A stretch of DNA of 44,969 bases from Selaginella moellendorffii (GCF_000143415.4 NW_003314291.1:1611692-1656660), one strand, 5' to 3'. Numbered from the stretch's first letter, positions 29,596 through 39,710 are shown. Translations and numbers: made by a program. The notes: generated by a model from the letters alone, not told the origin.

Positions 29596-30945
29596 ATGGC
29601 AAAAGCAGGGCGGAAGCGAACCAAGGTGGAGATGGAACCTCCTCTAGAGCTGGAGCCTCTGGTCGAACGAGAGGCTATGGATGAGGAATCCTTGCATGAG
29701 GAGGACTTCAGTGCTGAAACTTCCAAACAGGAGTCCGGTGGCTTGGTTCGGTCGTTCAAGGCTTGATTGGACGTTCTAGAAGGACAGTTGGCACAGACCA
29801 ATGCCCTACTGGAGACTCTCATACGCAAGCTAAAAGCGTGACGAGAAGCGAAAGAAAAAGCAAAAGAAAAAGCGAAAGACTGCGGATGCTGGCAGCGCAA
29901 AAGGTGCGAACCCTGGAGTTTGTTCGCAATGGGCACCGACTTAGTGATGGAAGTACACTGGGGAGCTTGTGCAGTGGAATCACCTTGGAGGCGAGTGACC
30001 CATGAGGCAAGTGACCCATGAGCGACGCCGGGTCATTGTGCTCAAGTTGGACCGCTTGGCTGTGACGACGTCGAGCTAGATCAACATGGTGTTCGTCCAG
30101 CTTGACATCATTGTGACCGAGTGGAGGAGTGGCGAGGCGAAGCAGGTGGCTTCAAGCTCCGCGGTGGAGTCACCTGGGAGGTGGACGGCCCAAGAGCAGC
30201 GCCGGGTGTTCGCGCTCATAGTTTCACTAGTTTCTTCGAGAGTGCGCTCTCAATGTTGTTTTGATCCCTTTGGGATTGGGGTAATGTACATATATGTTTA
30301 GCAAAAGGTGCGAACCCTTCGGTAAGGACTAAGGCAGAACTAAACAAGGTCGAATAAACCGAAGTGGAATCAGTCCCTCAGGCAATTCCGAAGTACAAAC
30401 CAAAGCCCCCACCGGTCTTCAAGGGAGTGAATGACTATAAGGTGGTGGAGGATTGGTTTTATGATATGGAGGACTACTTCCGAGCGTTGCAATTACCGAG
30501 CTCAGAGAAGGTCCCATGTGCAAAACCATATCTGGCAGATAATGCCAAGTCTTGGTGGAGAACGACGGAGGCCAACGAAGGACCGGTGGCCACTTGGGAC
30601 ATGATGAAGGCAAGGATCTGCGCAACTTACGTTTCTCCAAATGCTACTCTGCATCTAAGAGACGAGCTGAGTAGGCTGAAGCAAACTGGAACCATTCAGG
30701 AGTATGTGAATGGGTTTATGGCAAAGAGGATACTTGTCACGGACATGGGGGATATGGATGCGTTCCATGCCTTCATATCAGGTTTGCAAACTTGGGCTCG
30801 CGGTGAGGTGATGCGTTGGAACCCGACCAACTACAAGGAAGCGTTGGATGCGGGCATCAAGGTGCATTTCAACGATAACCTACGAAAGGGGAACGCAATG
30901 GGGTCGGGGTTCACATTTAGCAAAGGGGCCAAACCAAGGGGAGAA
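29596..30945 (+). pseudogene. Gag pseudogene, interrupted by a SINE-like insertion and truncated
   Basis: ATG 29596 starts a charged N-terminus (MAKAGRKRTKVEMEPPLELE). TGA at 29764-29766 and 29839-29841 fall where CGA (Arg) would continue the sequence. A helical, coiled-coil-like segment follows (QLAQTNALLETLIRKLKA, then KEKAKEKAKD). After the insertion at 29915-30300 and TAA 30355-30357, the capsid-like domain is open from 30364: NDYKVVEDWFYDMEDYF, NAKSWWRTT, TIQEYVNGFM, HAFISGLQTWARGEV. These are hallmarks of the retrotransposon gag family. The frame is cut near 30945, where an unrelated minus-strand gene begins, before any zinc knuckle or pol. The leader and gag start recur inverted at 41717-41890. 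Confidence 0.85.
29915..30300 (+). mobile_element. SINE-like or 5'-truncated LINE insertion, 386 bp
   Basis: An exact 18-bp duplication GCAAAAGGTGCGAACCCT flanks it (29897-29914 and 30301-30318). Its 3' end, CTTTGGGATTGGGGTAATGT followed by ACATATATGTTTA, matches the tail of the 15126-15401 insertion, so both belong to one retroposon family. The 5' parts differ. Confidence 0.8.
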
Positions 30946-31331
30946 TATGTCCTTCTGCTCTTCCTGCTCATTATCTTTCTCTGGCTCCTCATCCCCCTCT
31001 TGCATTTCTTCCATAGGCTGCTCAGGATGGATGGCTTGTTCTTCCAGGACCATCTTGGGAAAATCATCTGGCCGAGTCTCCATCTCAAAATACAAGACAT
31101 CCATAGCCTATTTTAGTGCGTGACCTAGGACCGTATCCTCACCCGACTGTCTTAACATGGTTTCTGCACGTTCTTGCACCCTTCGAAGACGACGAGATGA
31201 GAAAAACGTGGCCCTGACTTGAAAAGCATCCCTCATCCATTGTACCTCTCCATTGAGATTCGGGAAGGGGAGTCCACCATAGGAATCTGAGTCAGGAGGT
31301 GGTGACTGGCTACTTTCACTCAGCCCTTGAT

Positions 31332-31378
31332 CTGCAATGAATGGCATGAGCACACACGCCATAACCGCAAGGCATTAC
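31332..31378 (-). other. Mini-intron 1 (47 nt) with palindrome
   Basis: On the minus strand it runs GTAATG to ATTGCAG and joins exons in phase 1 (ATAG to ATCAAGGG). The palindromic copy at 31341-31362 occupies half the intron and ends nine bases before the 3' splice site. Confidence 0.8.
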
Positions 31379-31522
31379 CTATCATCTTTTCGTTGCCCTT
31401 CTTCCTTTTCGAATCAAACGCCTCTGATCCCGACGACTGTCCAACATGCTTTCGCTTTTTATGACCATTGTCAGTTTGAGCTTGGCTGGTGCTTGCCTGT
31501 TTTGCCTTTGAAGAAGTGTCTC

Positions 31523-31571
31523 CTGCAAAGAATGGCATGAGACCACACGCCATTGCAAATATAATTTGTAC
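31523..31571 (-). other. Mini-intron 2 (49 nt) with palindrome
   Basis: Minus strand GTACAAA to TTTGCAG, phase 1. Palindrome copy 31531-31554. If not removed, it would insert an out-of-place hydrophobic stretch between two Lys-rich segments. Confidence 0.8.
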
Positions 31572-31661
31572 CTCCTTTTTTCCTATTGCTTGTCTGTTTG
31601 TCCTTCTTCGACGCGCCACCAGTGCGCTTTTCAGTCCTCGTGTTTGAATATTCACAACGAT

Positions 31662-31699
31662 CTATAATCAAAATGGCGTGAGGCCTCACGTGACCTTAC
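31662..31699 (-). other. Mini-intron 3 (38 nt) with palindrome
   Basis: Minus strand GTAAGGTCAC to GATTATAG, phase 1. It contains the perfect 14-bp palindrome CGTGAGGCCTCACG (31677-31690). At 38 nt it is very short for a plant intron. Confidence 0.75.
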
Positions 31700-31786
31700 C
31701 TTGTGCAGGTTGTGAGCTCGGCCCAACATGGGTATCTTCAACAGTAGCTGTTAATGCCGTTTTAGCATCTGGGGGTGGCCACGCTC

Positions 31787-31836
31787 CTGCATACAGAGCT
31801 TGTGAGATAACATTTAAACTTAAAGTGCGTACTCAC
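31787..31836 (-). other. Mini-intron (50 nt) without a clear palindrome
   Basis: Minus strand GTGAGTACGC to TGTATGCAG, phase 1. Retention would lead to a stop a few codons into the intron. Only a weak GTGAG/CTCAC pairing remains. Confidence 0.7.
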
Positions 31837-32880
31837 CAGGTTCGCAGAGAAGATACTGTTTTTCTTTGGCAACTGTAATTATATGCTTCATTGAAGTCAC
31901 CTCTTCAATGGAGTTTGTCACCGCAACACACGGGACACCCTTGAGTAGTGCGGCTCGAAAGAATAGTCCGCCGCAGTTGTACTCGACAACGCATTTGCCC
32001 TTGGAGTCGGAAGCAGGTGACCCACCCGCTATTGTGTTGAAGACCCAGCTGAGCATTTCCCATGCTGCACCTGGAGCTTTCTCTGGATTCAAAAGCTCCA
32101 TAGCCGTCTTTAGTTCCTCAGGCACGGGTAAATTGACCTCCCTCAGATCAATTCGATCGGCCTTGTCGAAGAAAGCTGGGAAGTCACTCCAGTCCCACTC
32201 TGCTGCAAGACCAATAACAAGGGCGAGTGTGAAGATGCGGACATTCGTCGGTATCTTCTTCTTAGCCATTATCCCATGGATCTCCCGCATCTCCTTGCCT
32301 TTCAACCGACCCTTCACCTCGTTCAAGGCCTTCCAGAACTTGTGATAGAATTCGGAGTCGTAGATCATATAGTGGACTGAAGATTCCACCTCCGCACGTC
32401 CCACCATTAAGTCAATGATGGAGCTGACTTCGTCTGCATGAGTGATCTCCTCATTTGTGAAGTCCATCACACAAAAGATGTTCTTGACCTACTCATCTCC
32501 GCGGGAAACGATGCTCCTCCACCTTTGATCCTCATCCGAATTCATGTACGGTAAGGTTCTCGATAGGCTTTTACTGCGGGGTCAAGCTGTTTCTGAAGCC
32601 GGCGGTCGACATCCCTCTTAATGAAATTTGGATACTGATCCAACTTCTCAGCTTTACTTTTCGTGGCATCCCGCAGCAGATCGATGAACTTGGGGGCCCC
32701 CTTCACATACTCGTCGATGTCTTCATTTGACAACTTCAGCTCTTCCATCAACTCCCCGTCATGGTACCTCCTCAGCACATCTACCCATTTGTCAAAAACA
32801 ACTTTTGTCGCGAGTAGAATGTTATGGATGCTGAGTGTGTCATTGACCCCCAGTGTTTTCGAGAGAAGACTCGAGAATTC

Positions 32881-32934
32881 CTGCAATGGAAATGGCGTGA
32901 GGCCACATGCTATGCCACATGCAACAAGGCTTAC
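32881..32934 (-). other. Mini-intron 4 (54 nt) with palindrome
   Basis: Minus strand GTAAGCC to CATTGCAG, phase 0, joining CTGGCAG to GAATTCTCG. Its length is a multiple of three and it has no stop, so the ORF reads straight through it. Retention would insert 18 codons including GIACGLTPF, the same spurious peptide theme as in the other palindrome introns. Palindrome copy 32891-32913. Confidence 0.8.
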
Positions 32935-34113
32935 CTGCCAGGCGCTAGTTGTTAGTGCACGTCCTTGTCCTGGTTTTTGTGGCTTCTTCAGTTGAACCCA
33001 GAGCTTCCGTGTTCGTGCCAATGTCTCGTGCAGACCCGATTTGTAGCACGTTTCTTGCTTGACATTCTGCGCATGGGAGATGTATATGATAGATCGGAGG
33101 GGCGAGTTGCCTTTTATCAGGCGGACAACTCTTGTCTTGAAGACTTTCTTCACCTCCTCGCCCACCATAATATCCACAACTATCTGTTGCATCGCCAAGC
33201 TAGAATGCTGCCCGGAGACGGCATAGAACCGGATGTTCTGATCGTCCAACACCTTCCTATTGATCAAGTCTGGAAACCTCGTCTCGCCCTTCATTGTTCG
33301 GTAGTAGGGGATCACGTCTGCGATGTCGGGTGTTACTGGACTTGCCAGCATCTTCTGCTTCAGTTTCTCCACCCACTCATCAGATACTAGCCTGTGGTTG
33401 TATTTGCTTTGGATCTCGATACGGCTCACGTCGATTGTATATACTTTGTTGGAATAGTAACAAGTACTATTATCTGCGACGATTTTTGCTGCCTCTTCTT
33501 GCTCTTTCTGCTCTTTGCGGCTCTTCTTTTTGGTGGGTGTAGTGTTCGAACCCGAGGCAATGGCATCACCGAGTAGCTTCTTTTTTGGAGCAGCAGAGTC
33601 GGACGTCGGCTTGAGCTTGACCACCCTTTTCTGCTTCGGGGTAGTTTCCAGATCGACCCCCTTCCCCTTCGCTTTGCAAACTGGAGGCACTCTCAACGGC
33701 TCAATGTTGGAATATAGTTTTTGAACATCGCCGTAGGTGAGGTCCGTGGATTCCATGTGATCTTCATAGACCCGCAGCGTCTTTGAAATTGTGGGCCTCC
33801 TGGACAACCTCTCCCTAGCTCCCTCTAGGAATTCCTCATAGCCGCTGCCCCCCTCCGGGAAGCCGCTAGGATGTGCAAGGTGGATCTTGAAGGCGGACGC
33901 TGTCTCTACCACAAGTGCCAGTCCATATTCTTGCATGGAACTGCATGGAGTGTCTGTCACTTGGATGAGGATCCCCATGCATTCTTTTCTCCCACCATCT
34001 GTGTTGTACAGCATCAGATCCTCGCCTTCCATCCCGAAAGTCCAACTGGTGAGCTCCTCCCCCTTCTCTGCATCCACATTGACAGTGGCTGGAAGAAGAA
34101 CGCAATTCCTCGC

Positions 34114-34370
34114 CTGTTCAGAAATGCACAACAATTAGAGCTGACAGATGAAAAGCTAGCAGCTGGAAATAACGTGAGGCCACACGCCATTCACCACTGC
34201 ATCAGATGTCTTGAGGCTACATCCTAAGATGGCGTGAGGCTACACGCCATCTGTAACCGGACTGCACTTGAGAGCCCAATCGGTGCATGCCAATGTTGCT
34301 ACTGAATGGCATGTGGCCTCATGCCATTTTCTACTTGGCCTAAAAGACTTACCATTTGAAGCCGAATGGA
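34114..34370 (-). other. Intron or leader with three palindromes
   Basis: On the minus strand, a donor ATGGTAAGTC lies near 34354 and an acceptor TTTCTGAACAG ends at 34114. Palindrome copies sit at 34168-34191, 34229-34250 and 34305-34328. Each has nearby GT and AG, so this could be three mini-introns separated by tiny exons, or one longer intron. Confidence 0.5.
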
Positions 34371-34700
34371 GGCGTGACAATCGAGGCCAGACTCGCTGGC
34401 GAATGTGCACTGTGTGTGCAGCGGATCGTAGCAGCAAGGCTACTCTGCCACTTACAGTTGGAGAGTGGCGCTGAAATCTCCCGGGATGCCAAGTGGGCTG
34501 CGTGTGGGTGGCGGAGTGGGCGGCGGAGTGGGCGGCGGAGTTGGCGGCGAAGTTACAAACTGGGTGTGTCTTGAAGTGGACGCCGATGCACACGAGCGTG
34601 ATGCGAGCGCGAGTGTGATGCAAGCGCGAGTGGACGCCAATGCACACAAGAAACCTGACACGTGCGAGATTTTTTTGAGTTTTCTGGAGATCCAACCGTT
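34355..34700 (-). other. Possible first exon of the ParB-like gene, with a 12-bp repeat
   Basis: On the minus strand, a Pro/Thr-rich open stretch (about 34562-34490) is made by repeats of a 12-bp CCGCCCACTCCG unit, ending at a good donor ACTGTAAGTGG (near 34455); a second donor lies near 34354. I cannot decide the frame or start. An alternating pattern of GATGC and GCGAG (34583-34640) is also repetitive. Confidence 0.35.
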
Positions 34701-35092
34701 AGATCGCAACTAGATTTTACAGAATGGTATACAATGTCTTTCTTGATGACCCTGCAAAGAAGCATCTCGATCGAACACCACATGAGACCACACGAGCCTT
34801 ACAATGTTTCAGGGGCATTTGCCATAGATCCGACTGTTATTTTGCTCCAAGATTTTACAGTTTGGTGTGCATTGACCTTTCCATCGACACTGCAAAGGGA
34901 CATCACAATCAGATGCGGGATCACAAGAAACTAACTTCACTAACTCTGGTTTCACCAAGATCTACGTAAGGAGTTATGAAATGAAAAGACCCTCTCTATT
35001 GAAATGTGTTTATGGTCCTAGGGGCATTGTGACATATCAAAGGATTTTGCATCAAGTTCTGTATTTGCATGTTTATCAAGCTATTGAATTGC

Positions 35093-35117
35093 TAAACCCT
35101 AAACCCTAAACCCTAAA
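35093..35117. repeat. Interstitial telomere-like (TAAACCC)n
   Basis: Three tandem copies of the plant-type telomere heptamer plus a partial one. Short enough to be chance, or a promoter telo-box. Confidence 0.85.
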
Positions 35118-35974
35118 TATGTGGCAAATGCTGCGTGAAGAAAGATGCCCTTTCTGGGCAAATGCTGTAAGAGGCAGATGCCGAGCAGATGTATCTCAGG
35201 CTAGCAAAGGGGACAAACGAAAGTTAGCTATAAACATGACGGGATGTAAATAGATTACTAGGCTGGTCCTGCGAAAATCAAAAACCATAATTGAAACATT
35301 GAAAATGCAAAAAGAAAGGTTTATAATATTTTTGAATTTTAAGCAACCAAAGGAATGTAAGTAGGGCATGTGTTTGTAAGTTTAAAAATGCCTCAACCAC
35401 TTAAATTCCCAAGTAAATAAAGCTGTTTCTATTTTTGGTACAGGTAAACTTTATAGCGTGTGGGCTCATGCAATTTTGAACCCAAAAATGCACCAAAAAA
35501 TGCTCGACTAGCATTATTCTTTGAATGGCGTGTGGCCTTATATTGCCATAAATGGACGTACACACACAGCATAATTATTCCTTTACACGGCGAATAATCT
35601 TGGCGCGGATCGCTGACATGGCATGGCAAAGTTCGAATCACTGACATGGCACAGCTGGATCGAGGCAAGGACATGATGTGACAAAGTTCAACCTCCGACA
35701 GCAAAGTCTAGAAGCTACTCAGTTTGAAATTTGTCAGAGGAATCATAAGATCTGGTTTGTCAGAGGATTTGATGTGACGTTCAAGCGTGTGTTATTTTTG
35801 AATTCTCGAACTCATTCCTAGGTCTATCATTTTTGTGCGCCGTGTTCTTGGTTCCGCTGAGCGCAGTGAGCGCTGCTTGTGTAAGCAGCGTTGTGGGCTG
35901 TGGTTTATGCGTCTACGAGCGGTTGCGGCATTGCGAGCGCCATTGCGAGCGGCAGTTTATGCGAGTGGCAGTTT

Positions 35975-36050
35975 GTGCGAGCGGCGCTACGAGCAGTTAC
36001 GGTGTTGCGAGCGGCACTACGAGTAGTTGCGGTGTTGCGAGCGGCACTGT
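35975..36050 (+). repeat. 30-bp tandem repeat
   Basis: About 2.5 copies of a unit starting GCGAGCGGCACTACGAGTAG and ending TTGCGGTGTT. Similar GCGAGCG blocks extend left to about 35915. Confidence 0.8.
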
Positions 36051-36138
36051 CTTTGGTGTGGCTACCGCTTCCTCTTGATATTCGGCACTTGTGCTTCCTG
36101 GTATGTTCACCATGGAATGGCTTAGGACCACATTTAGA

Positions 36139-36458
36139 AATGGCATGAGGCCACATGCCATCTTGGGCCCTTGCAATTTCATGGCTAGCGTATTGTCATG
36201 TATGTTTTTACTTGCCTGCAGCTGTGTGTATATCAAGATGGCATGAGGCCTCATGCCATCTTTGGCCCCTGCTAGCCTATTGCCATATTCCTTTTGCCTT
36301 GCTGCAACTGTATATATTTTTGTATGGGTGACTAGTCACGCACACAAAAATATATACAAAGCAAAAGGAATATAGCAATAGGCTAGCAGGGGCCAAAGAT
36401 AGCGTGAGGTCTCATGCCATTAGTGGCACCACTAATGGCATGAGGGCTCATGCCAATT
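36139..36458. repeat. Palindrome-headed repeat units and foldback
   Basis: Two direct units each begin with a palindrome (36139-36161 and 36238-36259) followed by about 80 bp of related sequence (CTTTGGCCCCTGCTAGCC versus CTTGGGCCCTTGC). A third copy is inverted (36336-36420) and forms a foldback of about 85-bp arms with the second. Next to it CTCATGCCATTAGTGG pairs with CCACTAATGGCATGAG (36411-36444). The copy at 36238-36259 is a perfect 22-bp palindrome. It looks like a MITE-style element whose ends are the palindrome. Confidence 0.75.
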
Positions 36459-36503
36459 TTATGAGTGCGAAATTTCACGTGGGTGTCAATAGCATGTTTG
36501 AAT

Positions 36504-36527
36504 AATGGCATGTGGCCTCATGCTATT
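36504..36527. repeat. Palindrome copy upstream of the GHTHEDVD gene
   Basis: AATGGCATGTGG followed by CCTCATGCTATT, about 80 bases before the ATG at 36609. It may lie in a 5' UTR intron ending CTTTTAG at 36607. Confidence 0.75.
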
Positions 36528-38106
36528 GAGGTTGTTTGGTATGTTATGATTTAGGCCATTCTCCAATCATTTTTTATATGGTCTTAACTTCTTTTCTGCA
36601 CTTTTAGAATGGCCTCCGCAAGTGCGACGCATGTTCCCTCCGTGGATCTTAAGAACCGTGCTACATGGATTCAGGCAAAGGTGTTTCTAAACAACCCCGA
36701 AGGGGAGGTGGTAGCTGAGGGCTTAGCCACAGTTGTCGATCCAAGAGATGCGGTTGCTAATCAAGAATTGGGCTGGGATGATATTGGAGTTGCGATTTTA
36801 GAGGTTGTTAACACAGAAGAAAATAGTCTAACTATTGGAAGCATTGTGCGGTGGAAATTGAGGCACTTAGTGTTTGAGAATGTGAAGGATTCACAATCAA
36901 ACACCACTACAACTGATGACAGAACATCTCTTCATGGGAAAAGAAAGTACACCTTCCTAAAGCGCAGCCAAAGGGATCTGAGCAACGAACCGAAAAAGCA
37001 GAAAATGGCGATGGAGGTTCAAATGGTCTCGACAGTTGCTTGTTGCAAGAGGAGGTGCTGTCAACATGTTGATTGGGATGCTATTGAAGAGGAGAGAGCA
37101 AGATACAAGACATTGTCCTGGAAGGCAGCTTGCAATTTTGTGTATGAGGCATTACGGTCATCTGTTGATGCTTCAGAACATCAGGTGGGGGGCATGGTCT
37201 TCCAGAGGGGTTTGGTCTGCATGAAGGCATGGAGAATCATTTATGGAGTCCCTCGAACCACATTTTACAGAATCAAAACTGAGTTCGAGGAACAAAGGGT
37301 TAAACAGACAGTCCATAGGAACGACGGTACTCACAAAACCAGGGGTCATGTTGTATATGGAGAGGCAATCTTCAAGAGGTTTGTCGAGACATGTAGTGAG
37401 CAACAACCACATAAAACCCGCCTCTTGGAAGATGGAACTTGAGACACCCAACGAGTTCTCCCTTCCATGTATACCAAGGGGGCCATATTGGAAGATGTGA
37501 ATCGGGATCTCCAGAGTAATAGCTACAGGAAGCTGAGCCAATCTAGATTTAGTAGATTGTGGAGCAACATGTTCAGGGATGTGAGTATAGGAAAGTACTC
37601 CAGCTTTTCAAAGTGTGACGAGTGCACTGCTATCAAAATGGCTTTGTCGAAGAATTCTTGCATCGCTCAAGAGCGAGAGACGTTGGTTAGAAGGCGGCTC
37701 GACCACAACATCGAGCAGAGAAGCTGCAGGACTGCATATTATCATAACAAGATTCTCTCCATGGAGAGACCTGACTCTTACCTCTGCATCATCCACGACA
37801 AAATGGACTAGAAAAAGACGTGTTTACCTCGACTCAATCCTGCCCCCAAGGCAATCTCTTCATCCATGTAGCTGCATGTGTCTCTGTTTGGCATAATCGC
37901 TCATGGGCATGGTGCCCAGAACTATGGGAACTTCTTTGTACCTCTATGGGGTGGCGGGGGTGCAAACATAATGATTGCGTCCCTAGCAAAACACTTAAGG
38001 TCTCTACAAAGTGCGCAGACTGAGCTGAACGGCCAACCCTTGCATAAGGCCCTTGTCGATCGAACCCCATACAGGGTTCAGCTGGAGGAGGAGCAAAGGC
38101 TTGCAG

Positions 38107-38219
38107 TATCGCGTGGGGCCCCATGCCATCCCAGTGAATATATTGGCCGTCAGATTGTAGGGTTATCACGTGAGGCCTCATGCCATTCCGACGAGGCTGG
38201 TCGCCCGGTGAATGCACAG
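38107..38219 (+). other. Probable intron with two palindromes
   Basis: The conserved frame loses sense after LEEEQRLA and regains it at LIQTKQNLKEVLAADVAF (from about 38222). Between them lie GTATCG (38106) and an acceptor ATGCACAG (38219), with palindrome copies at 38110-38129 and 38165-38187. I could not settle the exact donor, since the phase does not fit cleanly, so a frameshift is also involved. Confidence 0.5.
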
Positions 38220-39420
38220 CCTCATCCAAACGAAGCAGAATCTCAAGGAAGTTCTTGCGGCTGATGTGGCCTTCCACCCCATCTTCTGCTCCAAACAGAC
38301 AATGCTGGCAGTGAGAACAAAAACATGTACGTCTTCGCGTACTTGGCGATGCTTGTTGCCAAAGGCATATTTGAAACGGTTACACTTGGCTTTCTCATGG
38401 TTGGGCACACTCATGAAGATGTCGATGCCATGTTCAGTCACCTGGCAGAGTCCCTCCGGCGATCTAATGTCCTCACCCTCCCACAACTCTACGATGAATT
38501 CCAAAATTGCATCAAAGGCACTGTTGAAGCTGCACTTGTGACAGAGGTTCCAGACTTTAAGGGGTTTGTAAGAGGCTACATCAGGGACGGATCCGAAACG
38601 CTGATTGGCCACTCCAAACCTCTTCAGTTTCATTTCAGCATGTGTGACGGTGCTCCAGTGATGAGGTACAAGATGAGAGAATGGGACACAGTGTGGCTGG
38701 CAGTGGACAGCATTGAACTCTTCAAGAGAGATCCCATAACTGGGGAACCTATGATTCCTTAGGGTTCCCCACGGCCGATGCACCCGGATGGACTCAAAGA
38801 CCAGGAAAGTATAGTGGCCGGGATTAGATAGCATATTGCCTTCTGGAAGAGGGGGTTGGTGTTTGGTGGAGAATCCTATTTTCAGAGGTGCAAGCCTTTG
38901 CTCGAATACTGGGAGAAGATTATATCTGCTATCCAAAATGGGCCGGTTGTATATGAAGAATTGGAAGAGTCCTTTTGGCCAGAACCCAGAGCACCAGATA
39001 GTAGCGGAACAATGTCCTCTGGAAATGCAGTGACAGATAATGATGTTGAGGATCACTATTGTGGGCCGAGGAACAAGAAGCCGGATTCAGCATTCAATCC
39101 AGTACAGGTCTGCAAAGGAATGGTCGTGCTTGTCAGACCCAGTAATAAAAAACAAATGATATGGGTGGGGCGCTGCATCACTGATGCAGAGGAGGACACG
39201 GAAACTAACTCCTTCAATGTAACTGTGGAGTGGTTCAAGCCAAGTTCCGGATATACGAACGATTGCCTAGAAAAGAGATGGGTGCTGAATCCAAGGGATC
39301 CCAGCATGAGCATATCGGTGGATAATGTTGTGCATGGTTGGATTCGGAAGCAGAGTGCCACCATCACCTTGCCAGACCATGCAAAAGATGCAGCAAGAGC
39401 ATTCATAACCCGGGTTCAAG

Positions 39421-39472
39421 GTGAGATTCATGAATATTCCTTTACTAAGTTTCTAATGTATTTTATTTCAAG
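39421..39472 (+). other. Short intron (52 nt) near the 3' end of the GHTHEDVD gene
   Basis: GTGAGATTC to TTTATTTCAAG with a branch-point-like TTTCTAAT. Splicing joins ITRVQ to GEQSESESEEA and a stop. This intron has no palindrome; the palindrome instead overlaps the stop codon (39507-39529). Confidence 0.7.
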
Positions 39473-39710
39473 GTGAACAATCCGAATCTGAATCAGAGGA
39501 GGCGTGATGGCATGTGGCCTTACGCCATTCCTAGGTGAGATGATACAAATAACAAGTATAAATTCTTAGTTGTTCTAGCAAATCTTACTTAAAGTTCAAG
39601 GTGAACAAGCCGAATATGAATTCATCGGATTGTTATAACAAATTGCAAGGTGATGGCATGAGGCGATACGCCATTTGAGAGTGGTAGCCATTCCTATATG
39701 AGGTGAGTGA
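39466..39710 (+). repeat. Duplicated last exon plus palindrome
   Basis: TTCAAGGTGAACAA, a CCGAAT-TGAAT stretch and a palindrome occur at 39468-39529 and again at 39596-39675. A third, inverted copy lies at about 40836-40880. The module is intron end, last exon and palindrome. Confidence 0.7.

Larger units (their letters stand above)
30945..34113 (-). pseudogene. ParB/DGQHR-like nuclear protein gene, multi-exon, decayed
   Basis: Minus-strand exons: 34113-32935, 32880-31837, 31786-31700, 31661-31572, 31522-31379 and 31331 to about 30945; all GT-AG and frame-consistent. The second exon has a one-base frame change at 32542-32545 (overlapping TGA/ATG) and TAG 32489-32491; the last has TAG 31108-31110. 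The N-terminal half has a domain around IDVSRIEIQSKYN...FYAVSGQHSSLAMQQI (about 33460-33185), resembling the ParB/DGQHR fold, where GQH follows a beta strand; this is motif-level inference only. A basic linker (KKKSRKEQKEQEEA) precedes it. The C-terminal exons are rich in NLS-like runs (KKRKH, SKRKKG) and end in an acidic tail (MQEGDEEPEKDNEQEEQKD) cut by a gag junction. Function unknown; a DNA- or chromatin-binding role is plausible. The 5' exon is uncertain. Confidence 0.7.
34701..36608. promoter_or_regulatory. Divergent intergenic region between the two accessory genes
   Basis: About 1.9 kb separates the 5' ends of the minus-strand ParB-like gene and the plus-strand GHTHEDVD gene, so any promoters for both should lie here. 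It holds an interstitial telomere-like tract (35093-35117), a palindrome copy at 35525-35549, a 30-bp tandem repeat (35975-36050), and a dense repeat/foldback cluster (36139-36527). An acceptor-like CTTTTAG directly precedes the ATG at 36609, hinting at a 5' UTR intron. No protein gene is seen. Confidence 0.5.
36609..39507 (+). pseudogene. Conserved uncharacterised eukaryotic protein (GHTHEDVD type), putative DDE-like, decayed
   Basis: Starts ATG 36609 (MASASATHVPSVDL). A basic segment KKQK and a Cys cluster CCKRRCCQHVDWD (about 37048) precede HKTRGHVVYG, a KYSSFSKCDECTAIK segment (about 37590), IIHDKMD (37790-37808), QTDNAGSENKN (38292-38324) and MVGHTHEDVDAMFSHLAESL (38400-38459). The last two recall a family I know only as uncharacterised proteins (DUF7869-like). 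An acidic set D, D and E/D suggests an RNase H-like transposase fold; that is inference. The C-terminus has a small beta-like domain (VVLVRPSN...WVGR...VEWFKP). A 52-nt intron (39421-39472) leads to a last exon ending at TGA 39505-39507. In-frame stops: TGA 37440-37442, TAG 37809-37811, 37869-37871, 38760-38762 and 38829-38831. A probable intron at about 38107-38215 holds two palindromes, and a frame change lies near 38270. Confidence 0.75.

Noticed and set aside
35093-35117. A true telomere or chromosome-fusion site
   Set aside because: Only about three heptamers; short telo-box-like tracts are common in plant DNA.
38178-39056. Minus-strand ORF of 292 codons
   Set aside because: It is the exact antisense of the conserved GHTHEDVD coding region, whose plus-strand motifs are clear.
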